From Candidatus Zymogenaceae bacterium (GTDB lineage Bacteria > Desulfobacterota > Zymogenia > Zymogenales > Zymogenaceae), in the NCBI GenBank assembly GCA_016933535.1, contig JAFGAS010000021.1, forward strand, positions 1-45,396: 45,396 nucleotides of DNA. Direction: 5' to 3'. Made by a program: the position numbers and the translations under genes. Under the pieces are notes generated by a model. The model was not told where the DNA came from. It made no database searches and saw nothing but the letters and a program-made list of their open reading frames with translations. Positions within the stretch are counted from its first letter, which is position 1. Every line of letters starts with the position of its first letter. Shown one piece after another: positions 37,868 through 45,396 of this stretch.

Positions 37868-38237
37868 TACGCCTCACCGGGGACAAGCGGTATCTCGATC
37901 TGCTTAAGCCGGCGTAGAACGGTGACGGTAAGGGTCGGCCGTTGGGGGAGAATCGAAAGAATTCGATGACTATCATGTGGCCCGATACTGTTGACGTTGT
38001 TGATACGAATGATCAGGCCGCCCGCGGTAAGGCCCCGCGGTGGGCGGCATCCTTCATTTTAAGCCGGATGCCCACAACGGCAGGCCCTACACGAACCACC
38101 ACGCCTGGTACAGCCCGGGAATAGTCGTCCAATAACTCCGGATTATCATCCGGTTTGTCGGGCGAACCGGTATCGTCGTCCCGGGCCGCTTGGTACGGCG
38201 ACGAAATCAAGATCGTGATGGTTGCCTTTTTGCTCAT
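37868..38237 (-). pseudogene. Remnant of an HtrA/DegP-type serine protease (internal deletion and frameshift)
   Basis: The first frame (ATG at 38237, minus) gives about 74 residues, including ELLDDYSRAVPGVVVRVGPA and VVGIR, the usual segment just before the trypsin domain of HtrA-like proteases. It then runs straight into PDZ-like sequence. Shifting frame at the G-run near 38040, the minus strand continues GLTAGGLIIRINNVNSI, then TLTVTVLRRLKQIEIPLVPG to a TAG at 37868-37870, the end of an HtrA PDZ domain. The whole protease core with the His-Asp-Ser triad is missing. AGGAG lies about 12 nt upstream of the start. A new small protein is the alternative. Confidence 0.65.
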
Positions 38238-38312
38238 AGCTTATCTATACTCCTGTCTCTTTGGGGGTGAATCGTGAGGGGAAGGATACAAATCATAAAT
38301 CCGGCATGATAT

Positions 38313-38341
38313 AATATGATTATAGATCCCTACTCTGTCAA
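38313..38341 (-). promoter_or_regulatory. Promoter candidate for the protease remnant
   Basis: On the minus strand TTGACA (38336-38341) is followed after 17 nt by CATATT (38313-38318). It is about 75 nt upstream of the remnant's ATG. On the + strand the same AT-rich patch has an extended -10 (TGATATAAT, 38307-38315), which could serve the gamma-glutamyltransferase gene about 290 nt away; no -35 was found for that. Confidence 0.4.
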
Positions 38342-38607
38342 TGATGCGATCGATTGATCCGGGCCGTCCAATCAACCGATATCAACGGCTATCTCGCATG
38401 GTTCTGTCGTCCCGTCAGGCGAGTTTCCTGTTGACCGATTCGATGAAATAAGAGAAGATTATTACACGGCCGCCAACGGACGACGCTGAGGTACGTGCCC
38501 CCCTTCCCGTGCTGTTCTCTCTTTGCGGGAACACACCTTCTTTCCCTCGCGGGGGTGATGGTGCCTCCTGCTACCGCCGGTTCGGTCGTTAAAAAAGAGG
38601 AGAAATC

Positions 38608-40479
38608 ATGAAAGTACTCAAGACCATCCTTCTTTCCTTTTTGGGCGTGGTTGCCGTGATTGTGATCGTCTACCTGCTGCTGCCCAAGGGTCCGGGCGAA
38701 CTCATGAAAATTGATGATCCGTATCACATCGCCCGGAAATCGGTTATCGCCAAGGAATATATGGCGTCTACCGGGAGTCCCTGGGCTACCGACGCCGCGC
38801 TCTCGATCATGGAAGCGGGAGGAAACGCCTTTGATGCGGGTATGGCGGCCCTCCTGGTCCTTAACGTTACTATCCCCGAGGCTGCGAGCTTTCCGTGCGT
38901 TGCCCCCACAATGATCTATGACGCGCGGACAAACGACGTGCTGAGCTATTGCGGCGTTGGAAAAGCCCCCGGAAAGGCTACCATCGAGTTTTTCCGGGAT
39001 AAAGGCTACAAGTCGATGCCGAAGCTTACCATCCTTTCTCAGCTTGTTCCGGCCTCGCCGGATGTGCTGATTGCCGTCCTTGACAGATACGGCACCAAGA
39101 GCTTTGCAGAGGTTAGTGCCCCGGCCATAAAACTAGCCCGGGAGGGATTCCCCGTTCATTCGATGATGCTCAACCACCTGGACCTCAATCCCGTGGAACG
39201 CTTTGGATTTTTTGTCAAAATGCCCTACAACGTGGAAGTCTACCTCGGGGGACGGTGGTGGAAACCTCTCCACCACGGCGAGCGTTTCAAAGAGCCGGAT
39301 CTTGCCGGTACCCTCGAATCACTGGCGGCCGCAGAGAAGAAAGCCCTGGACGGCGGGGCAACCAGATCCGAGGCGCTCAAGGCGGTAAGAGACTACTTCT
39401 ACCGCGGACCCCTTGCCGACGCCATCCTGAAGCTCCACGAAGAGAAGGGAGGCCTTTTCTCTCGGGAGGACCTGTCTGAATATTCCGGGTACTGGGAAAA
39501 GCCCGTCACCGGGTATTACCGGGGATACGCCGTCCACACCAACGGTCCGTGGAACCAGGGGGCGGTGCTCCCGATGGCGCTCATGATCCTGGACGGTATC
39601 GACCTGAAATCCATGGGACATAACTCTCCCGAATATGTCCACACCGTCCTTCAGGCCATCGAGCTTGCTATGGCCGATCGGGAGGCCTACTTCGGCGATC
39701 CCGCGTTTGTTGACGTTCCGATAGCCGGTCTCATGGACGAACGGTATGCCGCCCTGCGCAGGACGCTCATGACGCCGGGCAAGGCCTTCGGGGCAATGCC
39801 CCCTGCCGGTGACCCGGCAAACCTCAAGGCGATCAGGGAAGGGGGGGAGTCCGCGGGGAGGACCCTTCCTTCGTCGGAAGACTCCGTGAATGCGGATATC
39901 GATACGACCTATCTTGCCGTAACCGACCGGTGGGGTAACTCGATATCCCTCACCCCCAGTGATTTTCCCCAGTCCCCGATGGTTCCGGGGACAGGGATGT
40001 GCCTTGGGGTCAGGATGACCCAGTTCCGGCTCGATCCCGATCACCCCGATGCCCTTATGCCGGGCAAGCGCCCCCGCATCACCCCGAACTCTCCTCTGGT
40101 CACTAAAGACGGCCGTCTCTTCATGACTTTCGGGTCTCCCGAAGGCGACCAGCAGCCCCAGGCCCTTATACAGGTCTTCCTCAACCTCATCGTCTTCGGG
40201 ATGGATATTCAGGACGCTATCGAAGCACCTCGCTTCCGCTCTAAGAATTTTCCCGATTCCTTCTCGCCCCACGAATACAAACCGGGGACCGTCGAGATGG
40301 AACAGTCGCTGTACGATAGGGTAGGAAATGATCTTGAGAAGATGGGATACAAGACCGAGGTAACCGACGACTGGTCCTGGACGATGGGCGCAATCGGGGC
40401 TATTATTTCCGATGCCCAGACGCATACACTTGTCGGAGGTGCAGACCCCCGCCAGGAGAATTGGGCCGCGGGTAAATAG
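38608..40479 (+). CDS. Gamma-glutamyltransferase family Ntn hydrolase, membrane-anchored
   Basis: 623 residues, longer than typical (about 530-580). An N-terminal hydrophobic segment (about 5-25) could be a signal anchor. EAGGNAFDAGMAALLVLNV is the family's N-terminal block. The autocatalytic Thr433 lies in DTTYLAVTDRWGNSISLT, matching the cleavage-site nucleophile of glutathione hydrolases, and GKRPRITPNSPLV follows. The enzyme class cleaves or transfers gamma-glutamyl groups outside the cytoplasm; its substrate here is not determined. AAGAGGAG precedes the ATG. Confidence 0.9.
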   Translation: MKVLKTILLSFLGVVAVIVIVYLLLPKGPGELMKIDDPYHIARKSVIAKEYMASTGSPWATDAALSIMEAGGNAFDAGMAALLVLNVTIPEAASFPCVAPTMIYDARTNDVLSYCGVGKAPGKATIEFFRDKGYKSMPKLTILSQLVPASPDVLIAVLDRYGTKSFAEVSAPAIKLAREGFPVHSMMLNHLDLNPVERFGFFVKMPYNVEVYLGGRWWKPLHHGERFKEPDLAGTLESLAAAEKKALDGGATRSEALKAVRDYFYRGPLADAILKLHEEKGGLFSREDLSEYSGYWEKPVTGYYRGYAVHTNGPWNQGAVLPMALMILDGIDLKSMGHNSPEYVHTVLQAIELAMADREAYFGDPAFVDVPIAGLMDERYAALRRTLMTPGKAFGAMPPAGDPANLKAIREGGESAGRTLPSSEDSVNADIDTTYLAVTDRWGNSISLTPSDFPQSPMVPGTGMCLGVRMTQFRLDPDHPDALMPGKRPRITPNSPLVTKDGRLFMTFGSPEGDQQPQALIQVFLNLIVFGMDIQDAIEAPRFRSKNFPDSFSPHEYKPGTVEMEQSLYDRVGNDLEKMGYKTEVTDDWSWTMGAIGAIISDAQTHTLVGGADPRQENWAAGK

Positions 40480-40631
40480 ACGACGGAGAAGCGAAATCTT
40501 TTTTGCGATGAACGGGAGGCGCGTGAAGGTTCGGAGGGATGAGGATAATCATTTTCCGCCGTGTGCCCGGCGTTTGATGGGGTCGGCGGTCCAGGATACC
40601 GAATTTTGAAAATATCTCGTGGGAGAACGAC

Positions 40632-40982
40632 ATGATCATTCGAAGCCTCAATAAGGTCACGAAGACGGCACCCGTTATGGAAGGTGCCCGGGAAGTGACA
40701 AAGCAGCTTCCCATCGGGGCGGCGGACGGATCGCCGGTTTTTTCCATCAGGGTCTTTACTATCGGCGTGGGCGGCCACACCCCCTACCACAGCCATCCCT
40801 TCGAGCACCTGAACTATGTTATCGAGGGACACGGCGTCGTCGTGGACGAGGCGGGAGGCGAGACGCCGATAAAGAGGGGCGATTTCGGTCTGATCCTCCC
40901 GGACGAAAGGCACCGGTACCGCAATACCTCATCGACGGACGACCTCGTGTTGATCTGCGCGGTGCCCAAGGAATACGAATAG
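40632..40982 (+). CDS. Single-domain cupin protein
   Basis: 116 residues. Cupin motif 1 is visible as GGHTPYHSHPFEHLNYVIEG (metal ligands His53, His55, Glu58 or His59). Motif 2 is GDFGLILPDERHRYRN (His94). All likely metal ligands are present. Small cupins range from isomerases to dioxygenases and ligand sensors, so no function is assigned. It lies 152 nt after the gamma-glutamyltransferase gene. Confidence 0.87.
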   Translation: MIIRSLNKVTKTAPVMEGAREVTKQLPIGAADGSPVFSIRVFTIGVGGHTPYHSHPFEHLNYVIEGHGVVVDEAGGETPIKRGDFGLILPDERHRYRNTSSTDDLVLICAVPKEYE

Positions 40983-41155
40983 CAAACTCCGTTTGGGTTG
41001 GAAGCCTAATGTGTTAATGATCACCTTTGAATCGGGTGCGGCCGCCCGGGAGCGATACGGCGGCCTTCTTAGATCGGTACCGGTGACGATAACGGAGAAA
41101 ACCCCGCGTCGTCTCGGCATACCGTAGGACATTGATCAGGTAGTGAGGGAATGCG

Positions 41156-42253
41156 ATGAGAGTCTCATGCCCCCACTGCGGCGGCACGGGAACCATTAGC
41201 GATGCCCTCGTCCCCGAGGAGGGCCGAAGCATCGCCTGCCCGAAGTGTCGGACGCAGTTCACCGTAAAAAGGCAGACAACGGAAACCCGATCCGTGGCCA
41301 CATCTCTCGGTACGTCTTCCGACAGAAAAATACCCGTACGCTGTCCCGCGTGCGGCGCCTCGGGAACGCTGCCGGCGGCCCGTATTCCCGCCGGTGGGTC
41401 GGCCATTACCTGTCCGAAGTGTAACGCGAAATTCACCGTAACGGCCGATGCTCCGCGCTCGCCCACTGCTCCGGGAGAGAATGTCCCGTTTGTCTGCCCC
41501 CAGTGCGGGCGCGAGGGACAACTGCCGGCCTCCGTCGTTGGTGAGGAAGGGGTAGGGACGAACTGTCCCGGCTGTAATGCCCGGTTTTTTGTCAGGCGTC
41601 ACAACGAGGCGAAAATGGGCGATTCGACCGGCCAATCGCCCCCAACGGGACCGGCCCACGGCGGCACGGGCGGCGCAGTTTCGGCAACTCCGGGCCTCGC
41701 CGGTCCATCGGTTGCCGCCGGGATACGTACCTCATCTCCAAACCCCGTGTATCCTGGAGGCCCGATCATAGGTTTGGGCGGTCCGAAGGCCGCCGTTTCG
41801 GCGCAAACGCTTGCGCTGGACGATGTCTGGAGCGAGCCGAGCGTTGTGCGGGCCGTGATGGGAGGGGGAGGGGCCGCTGTAGTCGGGGCAATGATCTGGG
41901 CCTTCATTACGGTGATGACGAGCTTCCAGATCGGGTGGATGGCCATCGGCGTGGGGGTGGTGGTCGGCTTTGCCGTAAAGTTTTTTGGGAGGGGCACGGA
42001 CCAGACCTTTGGATTTATCGGGGCGGGGTTGGCGCTCTTCGGGTGCGCCATCGGAAACCTGATGTCGGCCTGCGCCTTCATCTCCACCGACCCGAGAAAC
42101 GCCGGCTTTATGTCCGTTTTGTTTGATGCCCTCGGCAACCCCGGCACTGCCGTCAGGATCATGGCCGGTGTCTTCCATCCCATGGATGTTCTCTTTTACG
42201 TCCTGGCAGTTTCCACCGGATACAAGGTTGCCTTGAGAAGCGATAAGGCATGA
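41156..42253 (+). CDS. Triple zinc-ribbon membrane protein
   Basis: 365 residues. Three MJ0042-type zinc ribbons occupy about 5-145, each with two CXXC pairs (CPHC/CPKC, CPAC/CPKC, CPQC/CPGC). A Gly/Pro/Thr-rich linker leads to a C-terminal membrane domain of about four segments, including IGWMAIGVGVVVGFAVKFFG and FIGAGLALFGCAIGNLMSA. Similar zinc-ribbon plus membrane combinations occur in delta- and myxobacterial proteins of unknown role. ATG 41156 has a GTGAGGGA region upstream. Confidence 0.83.
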   Translation: MRVSCPHCGGTGTISDALVPEEGRSIACPKCRTQFTVKRQTTETRSVATSLGTSSDRKIPVRCPACGASGTLPAARIPAGGSAITCPKCNAKFTVTADAPRSPTAPGENVPFVCPQCGREGQLPASVVGEEGVGTNCPGCNARFFVRRHNEAKMGDSTGQSPPTGPAHGGTGGAVSATPGLAGPSVAAGIRTSSPNPVYPGGPIIGLGGPKAAVSAQTLALDDVWSEPSVVRAVMGGGGAAVVGAMIWAFITVMTSFQIGWMAIGVGVVVGFAVKFFGRGTDQTFGFIGAGLALFGCAIGNLMSACAFISTDPRNAGFMSVLFDALGNPGTAVRIMAGVFHPMDVLFYVLAVSTGYKVALRSDKA

Positions 42254-42305
42254 CTTAAAATATAAATAAGGGACCGCATAAATGCCCGGCACCATATAAG
42301 TATTT

Positions 42306-42340
42306 GTCGGGATGAGAGGATATAAACCTCCTGCCCCCTG
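42306..42340 (-). pseudogene. Decayed tRNA-Pro 3' fragment (attachment-site-like direct repeat, left copy)
   Basis: The first 16 nt (42306-42321, GTCGGGATGAGAGGAT) are identical to 44399-44414 and run in the same orientation. The rest resembles the right copy but with a 7-nt deletion between two ACCTCC repeats and several substitutions. Read on minus it is the T-arm and acceptor strand of a tRNA-Pro, ending CAA instead of CCA. No 5' half is present. Confidence 0.6.
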
Positions 42341-42545
42341 AATAGGCAAGTCCTGACGTTAGCGTCATGACATCAGTATAATTTCAATTCCCGGCCAATC
42401 CCGGTAATACCCCGTTATTCTATAATTACCCCCTATCCTGTCTCCCGTACTAACTCCCGGAACACGATCCGGGCCGAGCGGTAACGGGGTCATTGCCGAC
42501 CACGACGAATTGCCGCCATTTATTTACGCAATTCCCACATTACGC

Positions 42546-42599
42546 TTGACATTCTGGTTTACGCATATAGTATGTATATTCATATTACGTATATACATA
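42546..42599 (+). promoter_or_regulatory. Promoter with operator-like inverted repeat upstream of the aldehyde dehydrogenase
   Basis: TTGACA (42546-42551), 16 nt, TAGTAT (42568-42573). A perfect 9-bp inverted repeat, TATGTATAT (42571-42579) and ATATACATA (42591-42599), overlaps the -10 and start region with an 11-nt spacer. That is the position expected for a repressor site. The gene starts about 100 nt downstream. The rest of 42254-42545 holds only the tRNA fragment. Confidence 0.55.
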
Positions 42600-42699
42600 G
42601 TATATAGATTTATTTTGTCATGATTTATTCAATAATTGCCGCCCACCTTTTCTCCGATGTCGTCCCCCTTTTTATCTCATCATATCTAAGAGGTAACGT

Positions 42700-44196
42700 A
42701 TGAAAACGTATAAGATGTATATTGACGGTACGTGGGCCGACGCCGCAGACGGCAAAACCGCAACCGTAATCAATCCCGCCACCGAGGACGTGATTGCCGA
42801 GGTCGCCGTCGGCAGCGGCACCGACGTCCAGAAGGCGGTGTCGGCAGCCCACGGTTCTTTCGAGAAAGGCGAATGGCGATATAAAGAACCCGCGGAGCGC
42901 TCCCGCATTATGCTGGATGTCCTCAAGAAATTCAGGGAAAAGGGACAGGAGATCGTGCCGATCGAGGTGGCCAACAGCGGGGCTACCGTCAAGCAGTGCA
43001 GCAGTTTTGTCTCCTCGGCCCAAAACCGCTTCGAATGGTTTGCCAAGGCGGGCAACAGGATATTTGAGGAGGCGATGCCGCTCTTTCGTTTTCCCGCCGC
43101 CGCGTTTCCCTATATCAGGAGGGAGCCGATCGGCGTCTGCGCCCAGATTGTCCCGTGGAACGCCCCGCTGGTCGGCGGTGTGGGGGCGATCGCCGCGCCG
43201 CTGGCCGCCGGCAACAGTATCGTCGTCAAACCTGCCACGCTCACTCCCCTTTCGATTCTGGAGTTCATGAAGATCATAGACGAATCCGAGATCCCCAAGG
43301 GCGTCGTTAACGTTGTGGTCGGTCCCGGAAATACCGCGGGTGAGGCGCTGGTCGCCCATCCCCTGGTAGACAAGGTATCGTTTACCGGGTCCACCGAATC
43401 CGGCAGGAGGGTCTGCGCCCTGGCGGCCAACGGTATCAAAAAGGCGACGATGGAGCTGGGGGGAAAATCGGCCAATATATTCCTTGACGATGTTGACGTC
43501 GACCTGGCCGTGGACAGCGCCATCTTTGCCTGCTTCTACCATTCCGGCCAGATCTGCTATTCCGGTACGAGGGCCCTCGTCCACGCTTCGATATACGACA
43601 GCTTCGTGGAAAAACTGGTCGCGAAGGTCAACCGGATCAAAGTGGGTGATCCCACGGATTTCGCAACCGATATGGGATGCCTCATCAGTGACGGACAGAG
43701 AAAGAGCGTCCAGGAATACGTGGCCATCGGTAAAGATGAGGGAGCCAGGCTTGCGTGCGGCGGCGGGCGCCCGAAAGACCTGACAAAGGGTTTCTTCTTC
43801 GAACCCACGGTTTTTGTCGACGTGGACAATTCCATGAGGATCGCCCAGGAGGAGATATTCGGGCCGGTCCTGTGCGTTATCAAATACGAGGACGACCAAC
43901 AGGCAGTCGAGATTGCGAACAACTCCGAATACGGACTCCTCGGCGCCATATGGTCCGCTAACGTCGATCGGGCCATCGGGATCGGAGAGAAGCTGCGGGT
44001 GGGAAACGTCTGGATCAACTCCTTCCACCTTCAGAGCCTCGATCTTCCGTACGGAGGTGTAAAACTGAGCGGTATCGGCAGGGAGCGGGGGTTATCCGGT
44101 TTCCTCAACGAATATACCGAGATAAAGAGCATCCAGATAGACCTTGGACATACGCGCGAGCAACGGTTCTGGTACTCGCTGGTGGTGCCGAGCTGA
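42700..44196 (+). CDS. NAD(P)-dependent aldehyde dehydrogenase
   Basis: 498 residues, the usual family length. Cofactor and catalytic marks are intact: PWNAPLVGGVGAIAAPLAAG, KPATLTPLSILEF, FTGSTESGRRV, Glu252 in MELGGKSANI and nucleophile Cys286 in HSGQICYSGTR. It oxidises an aldehyde to the acid; the substrate is not evident. It is monocistronic and bracketed by two direct copies of a tRNA-Pro 3' fragment, so it may have arrived by integration. Confidence 0.92.
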   Translation: MKTYKMYIDGTWADAADGKTATVINPATEDVIAEVAVGSGTDVQKAVSAAHGSFEKGEWRYKEPAERSRIMLDVLKKFREKGQEIVPIEVANSGATVKQCSSFVSSAQNRFEWFAKAGNRIFEEAMPLFRFPAAAFPYIRREPIGVCAQIVPWNAPLVGGVGAIAAPLAAGNSIVVKPATLTPLSILEFMKIIDESEIPKGVVNVVVGPGNTAGEALVAHPLVDKVSFTGSTESGRRVCALAANGIKKATMELGGKSANIFLDDVDVDLAVDSAIFACFYHSGQICYSGTRALVHASIYDSFVEKLVAKVNRIKVGDPTDFATDMGCLISDGQRKSVQEYVAIGKDEGARLACGGGRPKDLTKGFFFEPTVFVDVDNSMRIAQEEIFGPVLCVIKYEDDQQAVEIANNSEYGLLGAIWSANVDRAIGIGEKLRVGNVWINSFHLQSLDLPYGGVKLSGIGRERGLSGFLNEYTEIKSIQIDLGHTREQRFWYSLVVPS

Positions 44197-44355
44197 TACT
44201 CTTAAAACAGCATGGAACCAACGCGGTGACGGTACAATGGTTTTAGTTTTCCGGATAATTTTTAGTCTAAAGTGGAACAGAAGAGTCGGGTCCGTATTCT
44301 CCACATACAAAGGGTATAGAATGGGGGGAGGGGCCCGGAAATAGTACAAGAATTG

Positions 44356-44388
44356 AAAAGGGGTCGGGCAAAAAGCCCGACCCCTTTT
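44356..44388. terminator. Strong bidirectional terminator hairpin
   Basis: AAAAGGGGTCGGGC (44356-44369) and GCCCGACCCCTTTT (44375-44388) form a perfect 14-bp stem with an A5 loop and T/A runs on both sides. On minus it sits directly after the tRNA-Pro 3' end, as a tRNA terminator would. On + it can stop the aldehyde dehydrogenase transcript. The preceding 44197-44355 has no recognisable gene. Confidence 0.85.
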
Positions 44389-44396
44389 ATAATCAC

Positions 44397-44441
44397 TGGT
44401 CGGGATGAGAGGATTTGAACCTCCGACCTCCTGCTCCCGAA
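44397..44441 (-). pseudogene. 3' half of tRNA-Pro(CGG) (attachment-site remnant, right copy)
   Basis: Read on minus from 44441 to 44397: anticodon loop TTCGGGA with anticodon CGG, stem GCAGG, variable AGGTC, T-arm GGAGG/CCTCT around TTCAAAT, acceptor strand CATCCCG, then ACCA. The 5' half (acceptor, D-arm, anticodon stem) is absent, and unrelated sequence begins at 44442. A break in the anticodon loop is where many tyrosine integrases cross over. This half is well preserved, including CCA and the terminator. Confidence 0.8.
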
Positions 44442-44687
44442 GTGTGTGGGGAAGAGCTAATATATTGGAATCTTTGAGAATCATCAGCACGAGGAGCGGG
44501 CAAAAAGGGCTAAAAAGGCCCATCTGGGGCGAGGGTTGGTATCAGTTTTGGTATCATTACAGGAGGAGGTTGCAAGGGGGGCCGTATCCTGGGGAGCGGC
44601 CCCTTCGTCTGTGTCTGTAGGGACTTGACCCGCGTCCAATGGTGCACCAATGTTCATGAAAATCCAAATATACGACAATTATAGAGT
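44442..44687. other. Intergenic stretch with possible integrase-tail remnant
   Basis: No gene can be called firmly. On minus a 64-codon frame (44484-44678) ends with residues including CNDTKTDTNPRP. That resembles the hydrophilic tails some tRNA-targeting integrases have, and it points toward the tRNA fragment. The resemblance is slight and rests on memory. Confidence 0.25.
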
Positions 44688-44777
44688 CTATCCTACGTTT
44701 AATCCCAGGGATATTTCCACTCCGGTTTCCCTTAGCTTGTTGATGATCTGTTCTGCGCTAAATCGTTTTCTCGGCAT
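44688..44777 (-). pseudogene. Truncated IS3-family transposase OrfA
   Basis: 29 codons starting MPRKRFSAEQIINKLRETGV, the conserved N-terminus of IS3-group OrfA (helix-turn-helix). A good GGAAGGAG ribosome-binding site lies just upstream. A stop follows at 44688-44690, about 60 codons early, and no OrfB is present. It is the 5' stub of an insertion sequence; its left end probably lies near 44850-44861 (minus GTTACCCCCCTA). Confidence 0.7.
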
Positions 44778-44996
44778 CTCCTTCCTCAGTTCATCTCCCT
44801 TATCAGCCAATGAAGTTGTACTTGTAAGTTGAAGCCTTGTGATAAAATAGGGGGGTAACTTTCTAATTGACGACGCCCGCGATTCTAAATATAATTCGCT
44901 TACGGAAAATGAGAAGGTGTTATTTGTTTTATAATGAATACGAGTTAAACGGTGACCACACACTTATTTTCCTCTCATTAGATTATGAAAAAGACA

Positions 44997-45026
44997 TTGA
45001 TTCCTTTACGGTGGTAGTGCTATTAT
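44997..45026 (+). promoter_or_regulatory. Promoter for the small secreted protein gene
   Basis: TTGATT (44997-45002), 18 nt, TATTAT (45021-45026), about 45 nt before the ATG at 45071. The preceding 44778-44996 contains only the IS stub's upstream end and AT-rich sequence. Confidence 0.5.
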
Positions 45027-45070
45027 GCAATTAATTGAATAGACCAACAAAACAAAAACAGGGGAGAGAA

Positions 45071-45349
45071 ATGAAAAAGATCGCCTTTACTATTGTGCTG
45101 GTATTAGTCGCGTTAGTCGCCCTGATGCTCGGCCGTGCCAACGCGGGTGACATTTCACTATATAGTGAAGGCCTGGTAGACTCCGACGGCTACAAGTATG
45201 GGGTGAATTTCTATGCCGATAACAATACGGGCGCAGACCTATACGCTGTTGTCTATATTACTTCTCAAGAGAACGTGAACGGGGACTGCGTATACGGCAT
45301 GATATTACTTGAAAAAGTTACGATCTTACCGGACAGTTTAACCGGATAA
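45071..45349 (+). CDS. Small secreted protein of unknown function
   Basis: 92 residues from ATG 45071, with GGGGAGAG upstream, preferred over the in-frame start at 45035. It has a clear signal peptide (MKK, a hydrophobic stretch, then GRANA with likely cleavage after Ala25). The mature part is about 67 residues, mostly beta-like (ISLYSEGLVDSDGYKYGVNF), with one Cys. I do not recognise a family. It is next to mobile-element debris. Confidence 0.7.
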   Translation: MKKIAFTIVLVLVALVALMLGRANAGDISLYSEGLVDSDGYKYGVNFYADNNTGADLYAVVYITSQENVNGDCVYGMILLEKVTILPDSLTG

Positions 45350-45396
45350 AAGAGGTTTTCGGCGGAAGAAAGGGCCATCCCCGGGTTATTAAACTC

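Noticed and set aside
42625..44028. Long minus-strand frame (467 codons) opposite the aldehyde dehydrogenase
   Set aside because: Antisense shadow of a gene with intact catalytic motifs on +; it has no family features.
44092..44523. Minus-strand reading frame of 143 codons across the tRNA-Pro fragment
   Set aside because: It is translation of the tRNA half, its terminator and the antisense end of the aldehyde dehydrogenase; tRNA genes often create such false frames.
1..45396. CRISPR arrays, complete rRNA or tRNA genes, intact prophage
   Set aside because: No regularly spaced repeats and no complete RNA gene were seen on either strand; only tRNA-Pro fragments and an IS stub are present.

Overview
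The window reads as chromosomal DNA of an anaerobic, Gram-negative-type bacterium. It is most like a deltaproteobacterium (Desulfobacterota). The pointers are a tetraheme class III cytochrome c, a periplasmic adaptor plus RND pump, a V4R-domain sensor, an MBL-rhodanese fusion, a six-PAS hybrid kinase and a bacterial S10-spc-alpha ribosomal order. This placement is inference from gene content; no rRNA gene is present.

Positions 1-14833 hold one very long + strand ribosomal block: the 3' end of tuf, then rpsJ-rplC-rplD-rplW-rplB-rpsS-rplV-rpsC-rplP-rpmC-rpsQ-rplN-rplX-rplE-rpsN-rpsH-rplF-rplR-rpsE-rpmD-rplO-secY-adk-infA-rpmJ-rpsM-rpsK-rpsD-rpoA-rplQ. Gaps are short, several start/stop codons overlap, and the usual map gene between adk and infA is absent. 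Cys-rich (zinc-type) forms of S14, S4, L36, L24 and Adk are used, and L17 carries a long Lys/Ala tail. Three hairpins in tandem close the block (14834-14940).

Positions 14958-23123 are accessory plus housekeeping genes on +: an RND efflux pair (adaptor, pump), an EcfA-like ABC ATPase translationally coupled to the pump, and a small zinc-ribbon protein. A strong promoter and structured leader then precede a small conserved-looking protein, an RluD-type pseudouridine synthase, a YfiH/PgeF-type protein and coaE. Positions 23567-27099 hold a MoxR ATPase, a CoxE-like VWA protein and a membrane-anchored metallophosphoesterase.

Positions 27325-33230 are the most interesting stretch. Two FAD-dependent oxidoreductases of the phytoene desaturase/retinol saturase superfamily flank a minus-strand MBL-rhodanese protein. 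The second one is predicted to be an exported lipoprotein and lies 10 nt upstream of a tetraheme cytochrome c, which suggests an envelope flavoprotein-cytochrome redox module. A large PAS hybrid histidine kinase (33464-36889) converges on a V4R-domain protein (minus).

Positions 37868-38237 hold what I read as an internally deleted, frameshifted HtrA/DegP protease remnant (minus). After it come a gamma-glutamyltransferase homologue, a cupin and a triple zinc-ribbon membrane protein. From 42306 on, the sequence looks like an integration hot spot. Two direct copies of a tRNA-Pro 3' fragment (42306-42340 and 44397-44441) bracket a single aldehyde dehydrogenase gene, followed by a truncated IS3-type transposase OrfA and a small secreted protein near the right edge. 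No complete tRNA, rRNA, CRISPR array or intact mobile element was seen.
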